Shown: piece by piece, positions 1-8,134 of the stretch
How the letters are laid out: every line of letters starts with the position of its first letter
Position numbering within the stretch: the first letter of the stretch is position 1
Source: Ruminococcus sp. AM36-2AA
GTDB lineage: Bacteria > Bacillota > Clostridia > Lachnospirales > Lachnospiraceae
DNA: 64,000 bases
Direction: 5' to 3'
NCBI RefSeq assembly: GCF_003461955.1
Contig: NZ_QTYB01000011.1
Coordinates: forward strand, 92,816 to 156,815
The notes under the pieces: generated by a model
The model's input: only the letters and a program-made list of their open reading frames with translations
Told to the model about the DNA's origin: nothing
Databases searched by the model: none
Position numbers and translations under genes: made by a program

Positions 1-690
1 TTCTCCAAGCATCCATATGGCACCCATGACCATACACCATCCCAGATATTCCATATCAAATCTTTTTTTGTATACCATTCCAAGGGCAAAGCTGAACAGA
101 ATGGAAATAATCCCGGAAAACAGAATAAAAAAGGCAATACCGGTGGACAATCCATATTCAGCGAAAATGGAAAGCCAGATATCGGATTTATTTCCACAGT
201 AAATGGTATTTACAACCCCGGAATAATTGGAAGTATATGTAGTCAGCTCAATGCGGAGCTGTTTTCCGGCATCGCTGGAAGAAACCGGACAGAATATATA
301 ACGGCTGGCAGAATTTTTGCCGGCCAGCCGGGTTTCACGTGTACTGTAACTGGTGCGGAGTTCATTATTAATATAGACGTTTACATCCTGCAGGGAAGAA
401 CGGATGGCGATGTCCGTTTCCTGGAGAGTGTCCGGAAGCTGTGAGATGAGGACCATTGTTTCACCGGCAGGAACTTTGTATTTTCCGGGAACAGTAATTT
501 TCTCGGAAGTTCCGTCAGATTTCTGCCAGATAAAGGTACCGGAATAAATAACGGGACCGGAAGACATTTCCTGAGAACGCTCATCTGCACCAAAAAACTG
601 CATGAAAAGGAACCAGCCCAAAATGGCGATCATCAGGATATAAAAAAGGTATCGTTTTCCTCTGTCGAGGGTAAAGGCTTTTTCTTTCAT
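1..690 (-). CDS. Membrane sensor-like protein, N-terminal part (cut by window edge)
   Basis: An open frame runs from an ATG at 690 to the left edge without a stop, about 230 residues. A GGAGG motif lies just upstream of the ATG. The protein starts with a basic stretch and a membrane segment (about residues 13-32), then an extracytoplasmic beta-rich region of about 150 residues, then further hydrophobic segments from about residue 180. An N-terminal anchor, an external jelly-roll-like sensing domain and several membrane helices are the usual layout of 7TMR-DISM type receptors, which end in histidine kinase or GGDEF domains. The output domain lies outside the window, so the signalling role is inference. 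The region is not covered by any closed reading frame because its stop is missing from the window. Confidence 0.65.
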   Translation of the reverse strand, partial: MKEKAFTLDRGKRYLFYILMIAILGWFLFMQFFGADERSQEMSSGPVIYSGTFIWQKSDGTSEKITVPGKYKVPAGETMVLISQLPDTLQETDIAIRSSLQDVNVYINNELRTSYSTRETRLAGKNSASRYIFCPVSSSDAGKQLRIELTTYTSNYSGVVNTIYCGNKSDIWLSIFAEYGLSTGIAFFILFSGIISILFSFALGMVYKKRFDMEYLGWCMVMGAIWMLGE

Positions 691-809
691 AGGATATCCT
701 CCTTGCGTCTGGGAGTTCAAAGTATGAGGGATAGTCACCTAATTATAGCTTTATTATAACAGAAGAAGTATTATAGCGGTTGTAATATTTGAGGTTTCGT
801 AGTGAACTA

Positions 810-831
810 CTCGGCAACTGAGTTACCTGAG
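810..831 (-). repeat. Subterminal palindrome, tnpB-side (right) end of the IS
   Basis: An imperfect palindrome closely matches the one at 2705-2725 (shared CTCGGCAA, TGA and TTACC blocks, closing GAG). It is probably the hairpin recognised by TnpA at the right end. A second, stronger stem-loop (CAAGGCGC / GCGCCTTG, 840-859) lies between it and the tnpB stop, where the omega RNA of TnpB systems normally ends. Confidence 0.65.
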
Positions 832-839
832 CATCTGAG

Positions 840-859
840 CAAGGCGCGTCAGCGCCTTG
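840..859 (-). ncRNA. Stem-loop at tnpB 3' side, candidate part of omega RNA
   Basis: A perfect 8-bp stem (CAAGGCGC with GCGCCTTG, 4-base loop) lies about 45 bases beyond the tnpB stop, inside the element's right end. In studied TnpB systems the guide RNA overlaps the 3' end of tnpB and runs to the right end of the element, with the guide taken from flanking DNA. Location and structure fit; transcription is not shown. Confidence 0.35.
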
Positions 860-902
860 TTCTCAGGGTGCGTCCATAACACCACTACTGCTTGCTTTTC
901 AG

Positions 903-2159
903 CTATACAGCTACTTTTATTATTTCTGGATTTTTCAGTCCCTTTACGGACAGTTCCTTTTGTTCTCCGGTTACGGAAAGATATTTCCTCAGGATATTAA
1001 ACGCCCCTACTGCATCCGCATTGTAAGTTTCCGTATTGTCTCTGTACAGCCCTCTTTTTTTTCGATTTGATGGGGCTGCATATTTTTTTGTAACTTCCGG
1101 TGACAACGGACTGCACTGACTGGTATACGCTTCTTTCTGTTTTACAAAACATATCCCATACATCTTTAATTTATATTCCAGCATAATATAAATCCTGTTA
1201 TATGGAAGTCCATGGAATTTCTGGTTTGTCATATGGCCCATGTCCTTATTTTTCCTGATATTTCCGATATCTCCCACAATCACGCAGGTGATCCCCTGTT
1301 TTTTACAGTACTCAGTAAGATACATTGTGATCTTGTGAAGATAATCGGTTACCGCATCCTGTTTTTTCTTATAAAGACGCTGGATATGTTTGGAAGACCG
1401 TGGATACTTTATCCCTTTTGCTGACTGCTGTCCATACCATACAGACTGTATCCGGGCAACCTCCTTATGAAAATATCTCTCCAGCGCAAGATATTTTCTC
1501 CCCAGGATAAAAGTCTTTCCGTTTCCGGAATCATAACAGGTCATAAGATTATGAAGTCCCAGGTCTATCGCCAGGTAATGGCCTTTATCCGGAAGTATTT
1601 CCGGGTCTGGGATCTCATAAACAACAATGATCCTGCTGGTCCCTTTCTCCGGTGGATAGATACGGATCTGCTTGATCTGGTCCATGCTCCTGAAGATCTT
1701 ATTTTCAAGATAGAGAAATTTTTCATGGATACCAAATGTTTTTTCCATATATATCTTCAACGCTTTGGGAAGTGACAGGCGTACGCTTCCGGAACCTTGT
1801 TCATGAACGATCCCCATCTGCATATAGGCGACAGGAATATTTTCTTTTTTAAAACGTGGCGGCTTTGGTGCCTGTATGCCCCCGGATTTTTTCAAGGCAT
1901 AGAAAGACTTCCACGCCTTATCCAGCTGCTTGCAGACTTCCTGTGCGGTCTGGGCTGGAAGCTGTTTATACCACAGTTCGTTCTTATGTACTTTTTTCTG
2001 ATAATACCAGTCCGGATATTGTTCCAATCCCAGTTCTTTATAATGATATCTTTCGTAATTACAGACATTCCAGAGCTTGGATGCCGCATAACACATGTGC
2101 CCTATAAAATTTGCCTGATCCTCTGTAAATTTTATGCTTGATCTACGTGAAAGCAGCAT
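903..2159 (-). CDS. tnpB: TnpB-family RNA-guided endonuclease, non-canonical RuvC-II
   Basis: This 418-residue protein is a full-length TnpB. The RuvC-I aspartate is in YLAIDLG (D199) and the RuvC-III aspartate in NADAVGAFN (D382). The RuvC-II segment reads VIVGDIGN (296-297), so the usual catalytic glutamate is missing there. A glutamate at 343 (KEAYTSQC), about 47 residues on, is a plausible substitute, as described for TnpB and Fanzor lineages with rearranged catalytic sites. The zinc-finger part keeps only one cysteine (QCSP, about 349) and lacks the CxxC pairs. The gene follows tnpA by 15 bases and ends about 45 bases before the right-end stem-loop. TnpB proteins cut DNA next to the element's target motif, favouring its retention; that role here is by family. 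Confidence 0.88.
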   Translation of the reverse strand: MLLSRRSSIKFTEDQANFIGHMCYAASKLWNVCNYERYHYKELGLEQYPDWYYQKKVHKNELWYKQLPAQTAQEVCKQLDKAWKSFYALKKSGGIQAPKPPRFKKENIPVAYMQMGIVHEQGSGSVRLSLPKALKIYMEKTFGIHEKFLYLENKIFRSMDQIKQIRIYPPEKGTSRIIVVYEIPDPEILPDKGHYLAIDLGLHNLMTCYDSGNGKTFILGRKYLALERYFHKEVARIQSVWYGQQSAKGIKYPRSSKHIQRLYKKKQDAVTDYLHKITMYLTEYCKKQGITCVIVGDIGNIRKNKDMGHMTNQKFHGLPYNRIYIMLEYKLKMYGICFVKQKEAYTSQCSPLSPEVTKKYAAPSNRKKRGLYRDNTETYNADAVGAFNILRKYLSVTGEQKELSVKGLKNPEIIKVAV

Positions 2160-2174
2160 TTTCCCACTCCGTTC

Positions 2175-2585
2175 TTAATATGACTTACTCTGATGTTCTA
2201 TATACCTGCGTATATTTTCCTCCGAAACAGATCCGATCGTTTCCACATAATAGGAATGGTTCCACAGCTCTCCTTTCCACAGCTGGTTTCTTATCTCAGG
2301 AAAACGTTCGAACAGTTTTCTCCCTGTGATCCCTTTCAGATATTTAACAATCGCAGTGATCGATAATTTAGGTGGCGCTGACACAAAACAATGGACATGA
2401 TCTCCCTCACCACATTCAAACAGATGGACTGTAAAGCCCTTGTCAGCAGCGATCTGCTGTACCAGCTCTTTTAAATATGCCTCGATCTCCGCATTTAATA
2501 TCTTTCGTCTATATTTAACAGACCACACCATATGGTAATTGATATTACATACACAAGTACGGTAATGTATTAGATTTTCTTTCAT
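2175..2585 (-). CDS. tnpA: IS200/IS605 family Y1 HUH transposase TnpA
   Basis: This 136-residue protein has the usual size for the family. The HUH metal-binding motif is DHVHCF (H63, H65), and the probable nucleophile is Y128 in the C-terminal helix (IRRYIEHQ). It catalyses single-strand excision and insertion by recognising subterminal hairpins, here the palindromes at 810-831 and 2705-2725. No frameshift or missing residue was noted. It is the first gene of the element, followed by tnpB. Confidence 0.93.
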   Translation of the reverse strand: MKENLIHYRTCVCNINYHMVWSVKYRRKILNAEIEAYLKELVQQIAADKGFTVHLFECGEGDHVHCFVSAPPKLSITAIVKYLKGITGRKLFERFPEIRNQLWKGELWNHSYYVETIGSVSEENIRRYIEHQSKSY

Positions 2586-2704
2586 ACATATAGTATATCA
2601 CATAGTCACAAAAGCATCAATAAAAACCGAACATATTTTCTTTTTTGTTCAGGCTGACTACAGCCATTTATCCTGTGCAGACATGCACGATATGGCGCTT
2701 TCAT

Positions 2705-2725
2705 CTCGGCAATTGAATTACCGAG
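2705..2725 (-). repeat. Subterminal palindrome, tnpA-side (left) end of the IS
   Basis: CTCGG / CCGAG arms enclose CAATTGAATTA. It matches the palindrome at 810-831 in most positions and lies about 120 bases upstream of the tnpA start, the place of the left-end hairpin in IS200/IS605 elements. Confidence 0.65.
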
Positions 2726-2827
2726 GATTCCCGCTTATCGTCCTAAAATAGTAAATAAGGTATAAATTGCCGTATAAACGGCAGAAAATGCACTATGACA
2801 TAATTAAATGCACATAAGCACCCCCTG

Positions 2828-2970
2828 TTTTAACCGAATCAAGTAAGTCCCCTGCTTCAATTGCGAAAAGCAATAAGCAGTGAGTGGGGATTTGCACAAA
2901 ACTGCAGGACAGGGGATGTGACTGTGTTTATGAGCATGTAGCATAGCGGAATGGAATGTCCGCTTTATGA
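2828..2970 (+). repeat. Dispersed multi-hairpin repeat, degenerate copy
   Basis: The first 55 bases match the left part of the full copy at 59779-59944 (TTTTAACCGAATCAAGTAAG, then a stem-loop built on GCTT..ATTGC / GCAAT.AGC). The middle has diverged. The end carries a stem AGCGGA / TCCGCT in the place of the terminal stem of other copies. It fills the gap between the IS element and the kinase pseudogene; no gene is seen here. Confidence 0.6.
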
Positions 2971-2994
2971 GGGATTATGGAGTGAATTATAGCT

Positions 2995-4491
2995 ATGATA
3001 TATGCGGTTTTACTATGCAATAAAGAATGGAACATCGTGAAAATAAAGCAAAACGTATCGGGGCTGTCTTTGAAACCGGGTGACTGTCTGGCGGATGTGG
3101 TGCAGGATGCAGATGAGCTTACAGAAAACGATGAGAAGCAGTATTCGCTGTTTCTGACATTCAGAGAAAACGGGATGACATTATCAACTCTTGTACGGAG
3201 CTTTCAGGAGGGGAATCTGGTCATCCTTTCTCATGTCCGGAGTGATGCGGATTTTGTAGAATTTAATAATGAATACCTGGATTTTGTGGAATGGGTGGAG
3301 AATCATAGAGAAATCTTGAAATGGCACTGGAAGAAAATAAAAAGATAAACCGGAAAATATCCGAAGCCAGACAGGCTGCAGAACAGGCGAGCCGGTCAAA
3401 AACGCAGTTTCTGGCAAATATGAGTCATGATATCCGGACTCCGATGAATGCAATTGTTGGATTAACGAAACTTATGCAGTATAGTCTGAATGATCCGGAA
3501 ACTCTGGACAGTTACATTCAGAAGTTACAGTCTTCCAGCGAGTATCTGCTTGGACTGATCAATGATATTCTGGATCTGAGCAAGATTGAGAGTGGTTTCA
3601 TAGAATTAAAAAAAGAGTCTATGAATCTCAGAAAAGTGGCGGAACAGATTGCCGCGATCATTCGCCCGAATGTACTGTCCGGTGGAAAGAAGTTCAGGAT
3701 TTCTGAGGAGTCTTTCTGCCATGAGCATGTGCTGGGAGATTCGATCCGTATTCGTCAGGTATTGATGAATTTATTATCAAATGCTGTGAAATATACACCG
3801 GAAGGCGGAGAGATCAGCCTGCGTGTGGAAGAATTATCCAGTGATAAAAAATATGCGAAATACAGATTTACAGTGGAAGATACCGGAATAGGAATGACAG
3901 AAGAGTTTTTGCAGCATATTTTTGAGCCTTTTGCACGAGCTGAAATGCTGGAAAGGGAGATTCAGGGGACCGGTCTTGGAATGGCGATCACGAAGAGTAT
4001 TGTAGATTCCATGAGGGGAACCATAGAGGTCTATAGCACCATAGGAAAAGGCAGCCGGGAACGAAGCAGAAGACAGTATGGAAGAAACAAAAGGTTCGAT
4101 CCTCAATGGCATGCATTTTCTCTGTGCGGAAGATAATGATCTGAATGCGGAAATCCTGAGGTCCATGTTGGATCTGAAGGGAGCGTCCTGTGTGATCTGC
4201 TCCAATGGCAAACAGGTTGTGGAGGCTTTTGAGGAGTCAGAACCAGATCAGTATGATGCAGTTCTGATGGATGTGCAGATGCCGGTAATGAATGGTTATG
4301 AAGCGTCCAGAAGGATCCGCACCAGCAGGAGACCTTTTGGAAAAACGATTCCGATCATTGCGCTGACTGCCAATGCTTTTGCGGAAGATATTGTCCGATC
4401 ATCGGAAGCGGGAATGGATGCTCATATTACAAAGCCAATTGATGAGAATAAATTAAAAGAGTGTATGCTGCGGCTGCTTGCAAGTCGATGA
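2995..4491 (+). pseudogene. Hybrid sensor histidine kinase/response regulator, broken in three frames
   Basis: Three overlapping frames give consecutive parts of one kinase. Frame 1 (2995-3348) is an N-terminal sensory region. Frame 2 (3321-4136) has the phosphoacceptor box NMSHDIRTPMNA, an N box (NLLSNAVKYTP), G1 (DTGIGM), F box (FEPF) and G2 (GTGLGMAI). Frame 3 (4078-4491) is a receiver domain with the acceptor aspartate in LMDVQMPVMNG, a conserved threonine (ALTAN) and lysine (TKPID). The first break is a one- or two-base shift near 3318. The second lacks the last strands of the ATPase domain, so a short deletion near 4055-4075 is likely. Neither internal start has a good ribosome site. 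A sequencing error could explain the first break but hardly the second. Confidence 0.78.
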
Positions 4492-4510
4492 GATACCTGG
4501 AAAAATATAA

Positions 4511-4526
4511 TGTTTCACGTGAAACA
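4511..4526. promoter_or_regulatory. parS-like centromere site (ParB/Spo0J binding)
   Basis: The 16-base palindrome TGTTTCACGTGAAACA is identical to the widely conserved bacterial parS consensus. It lies in the gap after the kinase pseudogene and before its terminator-like hairpin. ParB binds parS and spreads, loading SMC and organising the origin region. Most parS sites cluster near oriC, so this suggests, without proving, that the window lies in the origin-proximal part of the chromosome. No parA, parB or dnaA gene is in view. Confidence 0.85.
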
Positions 4527-4534
4527 TACGAAGA

Positions 4535-4561
4535 AGTCCGGAGAAATCCGGGCTTTTTTTT
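4535..4561 (+). terminator. Intrinsic terminator after the kinase pseudogene
   Basis: A stem CCGGA/TCCGG extended by AG/CT, with a GAAA loop, is followed by eight or nine T residues. Confidence 0.85.
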
Positions 4562-4709
4562 GAGAAAAGTGTGAAGTGAACAGGAACGATTGTGGCTATG
4601 AGTGAGCTGCAAAACGGAATAAGAATGTCCGGTTTATATATAGATGTGGTATAATGCAGGTAGTGACTGCGGAGTAAAAATCATATATCTTTGCAGAATG
4701 GGAGGTAAC

Positions 4710-5051
4710 ATGAATATACAGATTTTTGGAACAAAAAAGAACTTTGACAGTAAGAAAGCAGAGCGTTATTTCAAGGAGCGCGGAATCAAATATCAGTTTG
4801 TCGATATGAAAGAAAAAGGCCTGAGCAAAGGAGAATTTACCTCGGTGTGTCAGGCAGTGGGCGGATATGAGAAGCTGATCGATGAGAAATGTAAAGACAG
4901 GGATCTTCTGGCTCTGATCAAATATATTGCGGAGGAAGACCGTGCAGAGAAAATCCTGGAAAATCAGAAAGTTCTGAAGCTTCCGATTGTCAGAAACGGC
5001 AAACAGGCAACAGTCGGCTATGAACCGGATATCTGGAAAAACTGGAAATAA
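4710..5051 (+). CDS. ArsC/Spx-fold protein lacking the catalytic cysteine
   Basis: This 113-residue protein has the thioredoxin-like ArsC/Spx fold (N-terminal MNIQIFGTKKNFDSKKAE, then a C-terminal LPIVRNGKQATVGY segment). Arsenate reductases and Spx carry a cysteine at the position here occupied by asparagine (KKNFDS), so reductase or redox-switch activity by that residue is unlikely. The start at 4710 is chosen because GGAGG lies seven bases upstream; a longer frame from 4644 has no ribosome site. It stands alone, followed by a small helical protein. Function is unknown; a binding or adaptor role is possible. Confidence 0.8.
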   Translation: MNIQIFGTKKNFDSKKAERYFKERGIKYQFVDMKEKGLSKGEFTSVCQAVGGYEKLIDEKCKDRDLLALIKYIAEEDRAEKILENQKVLKLPIVRNGKQATVGYEPDIWKNWK

Positions 5052-5111
5052 AAGATTACCGGACATTTTGCAGAAAGCAAAAATAAATAAAATCGAAAGA
5101 GAGGAATACCC

Positions 5112-5333
5112 ATGAGTAAAATTGTAAATATCACATCAAAAGAAGATAAGGATCAGAAACTGCAGGATATTGCGAATTCACTGCAGGAACTGAAAGATGT
5201 TATGGCTGAGGTGATCGAGGCATATGAAGAAGACAATGCAGACAGTCGAAAAATGGATACGCTGACAGAAGCACTGGATGCGCTGGAGGATGCCTATGAG
5301 GCAGTCAGTGATGTGCTGCTGGAGGAATTATAA
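5112..5333 (+). CDS. Small acidic helical protein of unknown function
   Basis: 73 residues, strongly acidic in the second half, with heptad-like leucine, alanine and valine spacing that predicts a helical hairpin or coiled coil. A GAGAGGAA ribosome site lies about nine bases before the ATG. It has no signal peptide or membrane segment. I do not recognise a named family. It follows the ArsC-like gene by 60 bases and may be cotranscribed. Confidence 0.7.
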   Translation: MSKIVNITSKEDKDQKLQDIANSLQELKDVMAEVIEAYEEDNADSRKMDTLTEALDALEDAYEAVSDVLLEEL

Positions 5334-5443
5334 AATATAAACGTAAGGATGCAGATCACAGATGAATTCTATTGTATTCATGAGCATGTAGTGAGCATAG
5401 TGAAATATTTGTTTTGCGGCAGATTTCGGAAGGAGGAAGCGAA

Positions 5444-5974
5444 ATGGAAACTATGATCCAGACAGTAATGGGGGATATCACAAAGGTTACAGATGTGGAA
5501 GCTATTGTTAATGCGGCAAATAACAGTCTGCTTGGCGGAGGCGGTGTAGATGGCGCGATTCACCGGGCAGCAGGTCCTGGATTACTGGAAGAGTGCCGTA
5601 CTTTACATGGGTGTGAAACAGGCGAAGCGAAGATCACAGGGGCTTATGATTTGCCATGCAAGTATGTGATCCATACAGTAGGGCCAATCTGGTGGGGCGG
5701 TCTTCGGGGAGAAGCAGAGGCGTTAAAAAATGCGTATTATAATTCACTCCAGGTAGCAGTGGAGCACGGAATCAGAAGCATTGCTTTTCCATCCATTTCC
5801 ACAGGGGTTTATCATTATCCGCTGGAAAAAGCAGCGTGTATTGCTGTGCAGACAGTAAAGGAATTCTGTGAAACACATTCCGGAAAGATTGAGGTTGTCC
5901 GGTTTGTATTGTTTGGGTGGCGTACATTAAAAGTATACGAAAAAGCAGTAGAGGAAATCTGGAGGGAAGTATAA
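5444..5974 (+). CDS. Macro-domain protein, probable ADP-ribose/O-acetyl-ADP-ribose deacylase
   Basis: 176 residues forming a single macro domain. Typical motifs are GDITKV at the start, the ADP-ribose-binding [19 protein letters not shown] and the substrate loop [10 protein letters not shown]. Relatives of this MacroD/YmdB type hydrolyse O-acetyl-ADP-ribose or remove ADP-ribose from acidic residues. The start at 5444 is preferred because AGGAGGAAG lies just before it; an upstream frame start at 5414 has no such site. The next gene begins four bases after the stop, so the two are likely cotranscribed. Confidence 0.92.
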   Translation: METMIQTVMGDITKVTDVEAIVNAANNSLLGGGGVDGAIHRAAGPGLLEECRTLHGCETGEAKITGAYDLPCKYVIHTVGPIWWGGLRGEAEALKNAYYNSLQVAVEHGIRSIAFPSISTGVYHYPLEKAACIAVQTVKEFCETHSGKIEVVRFVLFGWRTLKVYEKAVEEIWREV

Positions 5975-5977
5975 AGC

Positions 5978-6190
5978 ATGCAGTATAAAGTGCTGAAAAT
6001 CGAAGAAGACATCGATTTTGGCTGCGAAGAACGCCAGCCAGGGGAAAAACTTATGTCCGTTGTTCTGCTGGAGAGAGAAGATGGATGTGAAATGAGTCTG
6101 AGACATGATGACGGGCTCTTATATGAAAGAGATATCAATGAGGGAGATATGGTTACACTGGATGAGAACCGTGAATTGTGGAAGGCGTAG
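5978..6190 (+). CDS. Small conserved hypothetical protein coupled to the macro-domain gene
   Basis: 70 residues, acidic, predicted beta-rich, with no membrane segment. Its ribosome site (GGAGGGAAG) lies inside the end of the macro-domain gene, which points to translational coupling. I do not recognise the family. Its position suggests a role with the ADP-ribose hydrolase, but this is inference only. Confidence 0.7.
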   Translation: MQYKVLKIEEDIDFGCEERQPGEKLMSVVLLEREDGCEMSLRHDDGLLYERDINEGDMVTLDENRELWKA

Positions 6191-6296
6191 AGCTATGTAG
6201 TGAAGAGGATATTTTTATCCGCTGGATTAAAATTTCACGGCTTTTACCGAAGTGATCAGGGTGAAAACATTTGCAAAAAAATGTTTTCAGATATTC

Positions 6297-6325
6297 TTGA
6301 CAGCTTCAGTAGGAAAAAGTAAAGT
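6297..6325 (+). promoter_or_regulatory. Predicted sigma-A promoter for azlCD
   Basis: TTGACA at 6297-6302 and TAAAGT at 6320-6325 with a 17-base spacer, about 35 bases before the azlC start. A stem-loop GAAAACAT / ATGTTTTC (6263-6290) lies directly upstream and could end transcription from the preceding genes. Confidence 0.65.
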
Positions 6326-6361
6326 ATAACGTGGAAATTGCTGAAAGGAAATATCTGAGAT

Positions 6362-7084
6362 ATGAAGAAAAAAGCATTTAAGGCAGCCTTTCCGTATACT
6401 TTGCCTATCTGCGTGGGGTTCCTTTTTCTGGGAATGTCTTATGGTTTTATGATGCGAAGCAAGGGATTTTCCTTTGTATATCCATTATGTATGAGCTTTT
6501 TTATCTATGCGGGGTCCATGGAATTTGTTACGGCAAATCTGCTTTTGTCAGCATTTAATCCGGTGTATGCGTTCTTTCTGACACTGATGGTAAATGCAAG
6601 ACATCTGTTTTACGGAATTTCCATGCTGGAGAAATATAAGAATACAGGATGGAAGAAGTTTTATCTTATTTTTGGAATGTGTGACGAGTCATTTACAGTC
6701 AACTGTACCGTAGATCCTCCGGAAGATGTGGACAGAGGATGGTTTATGTTCTTTGTAAATGCGCTGAATCAGTTTTACTGGGTGACAGGAGCTACAGCAG
6801 GAGCACTTCTGGGATATGTGATCCATTTCAATACAAAAGGTATTGATTTTGTTATGACAGCATTGTTTGTGGTAATGTTTATCAATCAGTGGGAAGAGGC
6901 AGAGGATCACAAACCGGCGCTGATCGGAGTTGGATGCTCAGTGATCTGCCTGGTGATTTTTGGAAGCGGGAATTTTATTCTTCCGGCTATGGCATCGATT
7001 ATCTTATGTTTCCTGGGAATGAAACGATATCATGCGAGACAGCAAAAAGAGAGGATACAGGGATCAGAAGAATCTCCATCATAG
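6362..7084 (+). CDS. azlC: AzlC family branched-chain amino-acid exporter, large subunit
   Basis: 240 residues with at least six hydrophobic segments. It begins with a basic stretch and the AzlC-type FPYTLPICVGFLFLGMSYGF, and has the family segments SFFIYAGSMEF and NARHLFYGISM. AzlC with the small subunit AzlD exports branched-chain amino acids or their analogues across the membrane. A ribosome site (AAAGGAAA) lies about ten bases before the ATG. AzlD follows 54 bases after the stop, and the pair has its own promoter. Confidence 0.93.
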   Translation: MKKKAFKAAFPYTLPICVGFLFLGMSYGFMMRSKGFSFVYPLCMSFFIYAGSMEFVTANLLLSAFNPVYAFFLTLMVNARHLFYGISMLEKYKNTGWKKFYLIFGMCDESFTVNCTVDPPEDVDRGWFMFFVNALNQFYWVTGATAGALLGYVIHFNTKGIDFVMTALFVVMFINQWEEAEDHKPALIGVGCSVICLVIFGSGNFILPAMASIILCFLGMKRYHARQQKERIQGSEESPS

Positions 7085-7138
7085 AGAAGAATTCGAATGT
7101 AAAGATCCGGGCGTAGCCAGGGCAGGAGGAAGAAAAAA

Positions 7139-7471
7139 ATGACGATGACAATAACACAGCAGATTATTACCGTTGCAGTAGTGGTGCTGGGAACGATGAC
7201 AACACGTTTTCTGCCCTTCCTTATTTTCCCGGAGGGAAAAGAACCACCGGCTGTGATCACATATCTGGGGACAGTGCTGCCGTATGCAGTGATCGGACTG
7301 CTGGTGGTGTACTGCCTGAAAGATGTTCCGGGAAGCGGCCATTATGGGATACCGGAACTGATTGCCATTTTGTTTATCGTGGCACTGCATAAATGGAAAA
7401 AAAGCACTCTGCTCAGTATAGGCGGCGGTACGGTGCTTTATATGGTACTGGTGCAGACGATATTCGGGTGA
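7139..7471 (+). CDS. azlD: AzlD family branched-chain amino-acid exporter, small subunit
   Basis: 110 residues with three or four hydrophobic segments and the family motif [10 protein letters not shown] near residue 22. It pairs with AzlC to form the exporter. GGAGGAAG lies about eight bases before the ATG. A strong terminator follows at 7503-7549, closing the operon. Confidence 0.92.
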   Translation: MTMTITQQIITVAVVVLGTMTTRFLPFLIFPEGKEPPAVITYLGTVLPYAVIGLLVVYCLKDVPGSGHYGIPELIAILFIVALHKWKKSTLLSIGGGTVLYMVLVQTIFG

Positions 7472-7502
7472 TCGGAATACGCAGAAAATTATAATGATGA
7501 TA

Positions 7503-7549
7503 AGACATGAGGTAATGTATGGAGAATATGTTATCGCATGTCTTTTTTT
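7503..7549 (+). terminator. Intrinsic terminator of azlCD
   Basis: A long imperfect stem (AAGACATG... / ...CATGTCTT, with internal mismatches) is followed by seven T residues. Confidence 0.8.
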
Positions 7550-7555
7550 GTTTTG

Positions 7556-7665
7556 TGGGTGGGGACTTGCTTGTATCAGGAGGAGTGCAAGCAAGTCCTG
7601 ATAAACTGCGGAGCAGTTATTTGGTGTAGAGCTGCGTAGCGAAGCGGATTGCGAATATCCGCTTG
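7556..7665 (+). repeat. Dispersed multi-hairpin repeat, copy lacking the left end
   Basis: It contains the second stem (ATCAG...CTGAT), the third stem (AACTGCGGAGCAGTT) and the terminal stem (GCGGAT / ATCCGC) of the family whose full copy is at 59779-59944. The left hairpin is missing. It directly follows the azlD terminator. Confidence 0.65.
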
Positions 7666-8025
7666 ACATGCGACGATTGGGAAAAAAAGAAGCGTGTACG
7701 TAATATACGGACAAATGTGTTTTTTACTTACTGAAATATATCGGGAATTTTACGGCTTTTTGGTACTTTTAGGGGTCATTTCAGCAGATTTACGGTGCGT
7801 TTTTCGGATGCTGTTTCAGGCAGTGTTCAGGGTGCATGTTACGGAAATAACAAAAATGAGTATCTTTTGCATTAATATTGAATAAGAAGATGGAAAGATG
7901 GAACATGGATTTATACCATAAATACGCTAATTACAAGAGCTTACACATCATATCTGAAATGCCATAAAATGTGAATAAATTAACACATAATTTTAAAAAT
8001 ATACTCAAAATATAACCACGCTATA
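7666..8025. other. Non-coding stretch between azlCD and the dehydrogenase gene
   Basis: AT-rich DNA becoming very AT-rich from 7900 onwards. A 63-codon frame at 7694-7885 has no ribosome site and no recognisable composition, so no gene is called. Nothing else was identified. Confidence 0.4.
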
Positions 8026-8054
8026 TTGACAAAAGTAAAAAGAAATGATAATCT
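8026..8054 (+). promoter_or_regulatory. Predicted sigma-A promoter for the semialdehyde dehydrogenase gene
   Basis: TTGACA at 8026-8031 and TAATCT at 8049-8054, spacer 17 bases. The untranslated leader would be about 75 bases. Confidence 0.7.
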
Positions 8055-8134
8055 GTGACCAGAACAAAACGAGAACGACAGAAATTTATGCAATGAAAAA
8101 ATAAAAAGATAAACACGAAAGGGGTATCTTGAAA

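Larger units (their letters stand above)
806..2740 (-). mobile_element. IS200/IS605-type insertion sequence
   Basis: The element holds a Y1 transposase gene (tnpA) followed on the same strand by tnpB, the classic order of this group. It has no terminal inverted repeats. Instead, similar imperfect palindromes sit near each end: CTCGGCAACTGAGTTACCTGAG is approximated at 810-831 and a sister copy at 2705-2725, as expected for single-strand transposition. Exact cleavage points cannot be fixed from sequence alone, so the limits are approximate. Both genes look intact, so the element may be active. Confidence 0.8.

Noticed and set aside
7694..7885. 63-codon frame upstream of the dehydrogenase promoter
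   Set aside because: No ribosome site, no family and atypical composition; the region looks non-coding.
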